Shown here piece after piece: positions 63,180 through 64,000 of a DNA stretch of 64,000 bases. The notes under the pieces are model-generated. The model did no database searches and was not told the origin of the DNA. It worked only from the letters and a program-made list of their open reading frames with translations. Source of the DNA: UBA1206 sp050953105. Lineage in GTDB: Bacteria > Bacillota > Clostridia > Oscillospirales > CAG-382. Position numbers and translations under genes: made by a program. The stretch spans positions 124,001 through 188,000 of the forward strand of contig JBMNMA010000001.1 of assembly GCA_050953105.1 (NCBI GenBank), given 5' to 3'. Positions within the stretch are counted from its first letter, which is position 1. Each line of letters starts with the position of its first letter.

Positions 63180-64000
63180 GTATTTCTTCACTCCAGCCGC
63201 ATGCTTTATCAATGCAATAAATTAAATTCCTGTGTTTTTTCTTTAAAAGCATTTTGCCGCAGACGGGGCATTTTTCATTGGTGGGGGTATCCCAGCTTGA
63301 AAAATCGCAGTTGGGATAATCTTCGCAGGAATAGAAAATGCGCTTTGTCTTTGACTGCTTCATTACAATATTTTTGCCGCACTTGGGGCAGGCTACACCC
63401 GTTTCCTTGGTGTAGGGGCGTGTTGTCTTGCATTCGGGATAATTGCGGCAGGCGAAGAAGGGGCCGTAGGTACCCTTGCGAAGCACCATTTCACCGCCGC
63501 AGTTGGGGCATTTTTCGGCTGCCACAACCTCAGGCTGCTTTTCTTCCTTTTTGCTGCCGTCCTTATCAAGACGCTTGGTGTTTTTACAGTTGGGATAATT
63601 GGGGCAGGCGGCAAATTTGCCGTAGCGTCCCTCTTTAACCACCATACGGGCACCGCATTTTTCACAGATAATATCTGTTTCTATAACCGGCTTTTCGTAT
63701 TTAACCTTATCAAGAGCCTTATCGGCATACTCAAGCTGCTTTTCAAAGTCTTTATAGAAATCGTCTATAACCTTAAAGCGGGTAAGACTGCCTTCTTCAA
63801 CCTTGTCCAGGTTTTCTTCCATATTGGCGGTAAAGTCGTAGTCTATAATCTTGGGGAAGCACTGAACCATAAGCTTTGTGGTGATTTTACCAAGCTCGGT
63901 GGGTTCAAGGAACTTGCCGTTTCTGTTTACATATCCCCTTGAAATAATGGTGGATATGGTGGGGGTGTAGGTGGAGGGGCGGCCTATTCCCTTTTCCTCA
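63157..64000 (-). CDS. topA: DNA topoisomerase I, C-terminal part, cut by window end
   Basis: The frame is open to the last base, so the catalytic N-terminus is outside the window. Visible are EEKGIGRPSTYTPTISTII of the gate domain, then four Cys4 zinc-ribbon units: C-x2-C with ACPNYPNC, CPNCGG with ACRNYPEC, CPKCGK with SCEDYPNC and CPVCGK with YCIDKAC. They bind single-stranded DNA. Topoisomerase I relaxes negative supercoils. Confidence 0.95.
   Translation of the reverse strand, partial: EEKGIGRPSTYTPTISTIISRGYVNRNGKFLEPTELGKITTKLMVQCFPKIIDYDFTANMEENLDKVEEGSLTRFKVIDDFYKDFEKQLEYADKALDKVKYEKPVIETDIICEKCGARMVVKEGRYGKFAACPNYPNCKNTKRLDKDGSKKEEKQPEVVAAEKCPNCGGEMVLRKGTYGPFFACRNYPECKTTRPYTKETGVACPKCGKNIVMKQSKTKRIFYSCEDYPNCDFSSWDTPTNEKCPVCGKMLLKKKHRNLIYCIDKACGWSEEIRENQGNS

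Overview
The window looks like a chromosomal segment of a spore-forming, low-to-mid GC Firmicute of class Clostridia, most likely a gut-type member of the Oscillospirales or a relative. This rests on gene content and order: a sporulation block (yabP, yabQ, spoVB-like, divIC), the smc-ftsY-rnc-plsX-topA block, cdaA-cdaR, hemZ, strong AGGAGG ribosome sites and consensus TTGACA/TATAAT promoters. The genus cannot be decided from the sequence. No prophage, CRISPR array or intact insertion sequence was seen.

Layout. (1) 1-8519, plus strand: an oligopeptide (Opp-type) ABC importer in operon order SBP-permease-permease-ATPase-ATPase, plus a small membrane protein. OppC, OppD and OppF all carry large inserted segments. 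An ADP-ribosylglycohydrolase follows at 8575-9924. (2) 9982-14635, minus: a DUF1538 double-domain membrane protein, a double-domain P-II-like protein, an unrecognised 304-codon protein and an AlgX/DHHW-like lipoprotein, read from one good promoter. (3) 14708-17279: a tandem GNAT enzyme and glyA. (4) 17382-21480: an orphan solute-binding lipoprotein, a six-hairpin glycosidase-like protein and a beta-helix lipoprotein. (5) 21499-25989: an M48 membrane protease, a two-gene ABC-2 exporter with an AbrB-like regulator, and two tRNA-Leu genes. (6) 26088-27714: a folate ECF S-component with an inserted outer domain, behind a tetrahydrofolate riboswitch. (7) 27861-33489: a Gfo/Idh/MocA oxidoreductase, an unknown membrane protein, a gene-free repeat region, a ZIP transporter with its MntR-like regulator, and a tandem glycine riboswitch controlling a UPF0126/glycine-transporter gene and a small kinase. 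(8) 33514-40313: groESL, a lone tyrosine recombinase, an RNA methyltransferase, hpf, a frameshifted GNAT gene and a class I fumarase alpha subunit. (9) 40312-64000, minus: a long housekeeping and sporulation run, from topA (cut by the window end) down to an S1-domain protein.

How it works together. The last third couples lipid synthesis (plsX), RNA processing (rnc), chromosome segregation (smc), protein targeting (ftsY), nucleotide sanitation (rdgB, mazG), second messengers (cdaA, relA), DNA repair (recJ), translation quality control (dtd, rqcP) and sporulation. The first half is mostly envelope and transport functions, with three metabolite- or metal-sensing controls: THF and glycine riboswitches and an MntR-like repressor.

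The most unusual points are the co-ordinated insertions in the Opp transporter, a hairpin between a strong Shine-Dalgarno and its start codon at 12308-12346, a sigma-E-like promoter placed inside an anti-Shine-Dalgarno hairpin before yabP, the split folate S-component, and an alternating 22/24-base hairpin repeat array. Everything here was read by eye; family names are from recognised motifs, not from searches.
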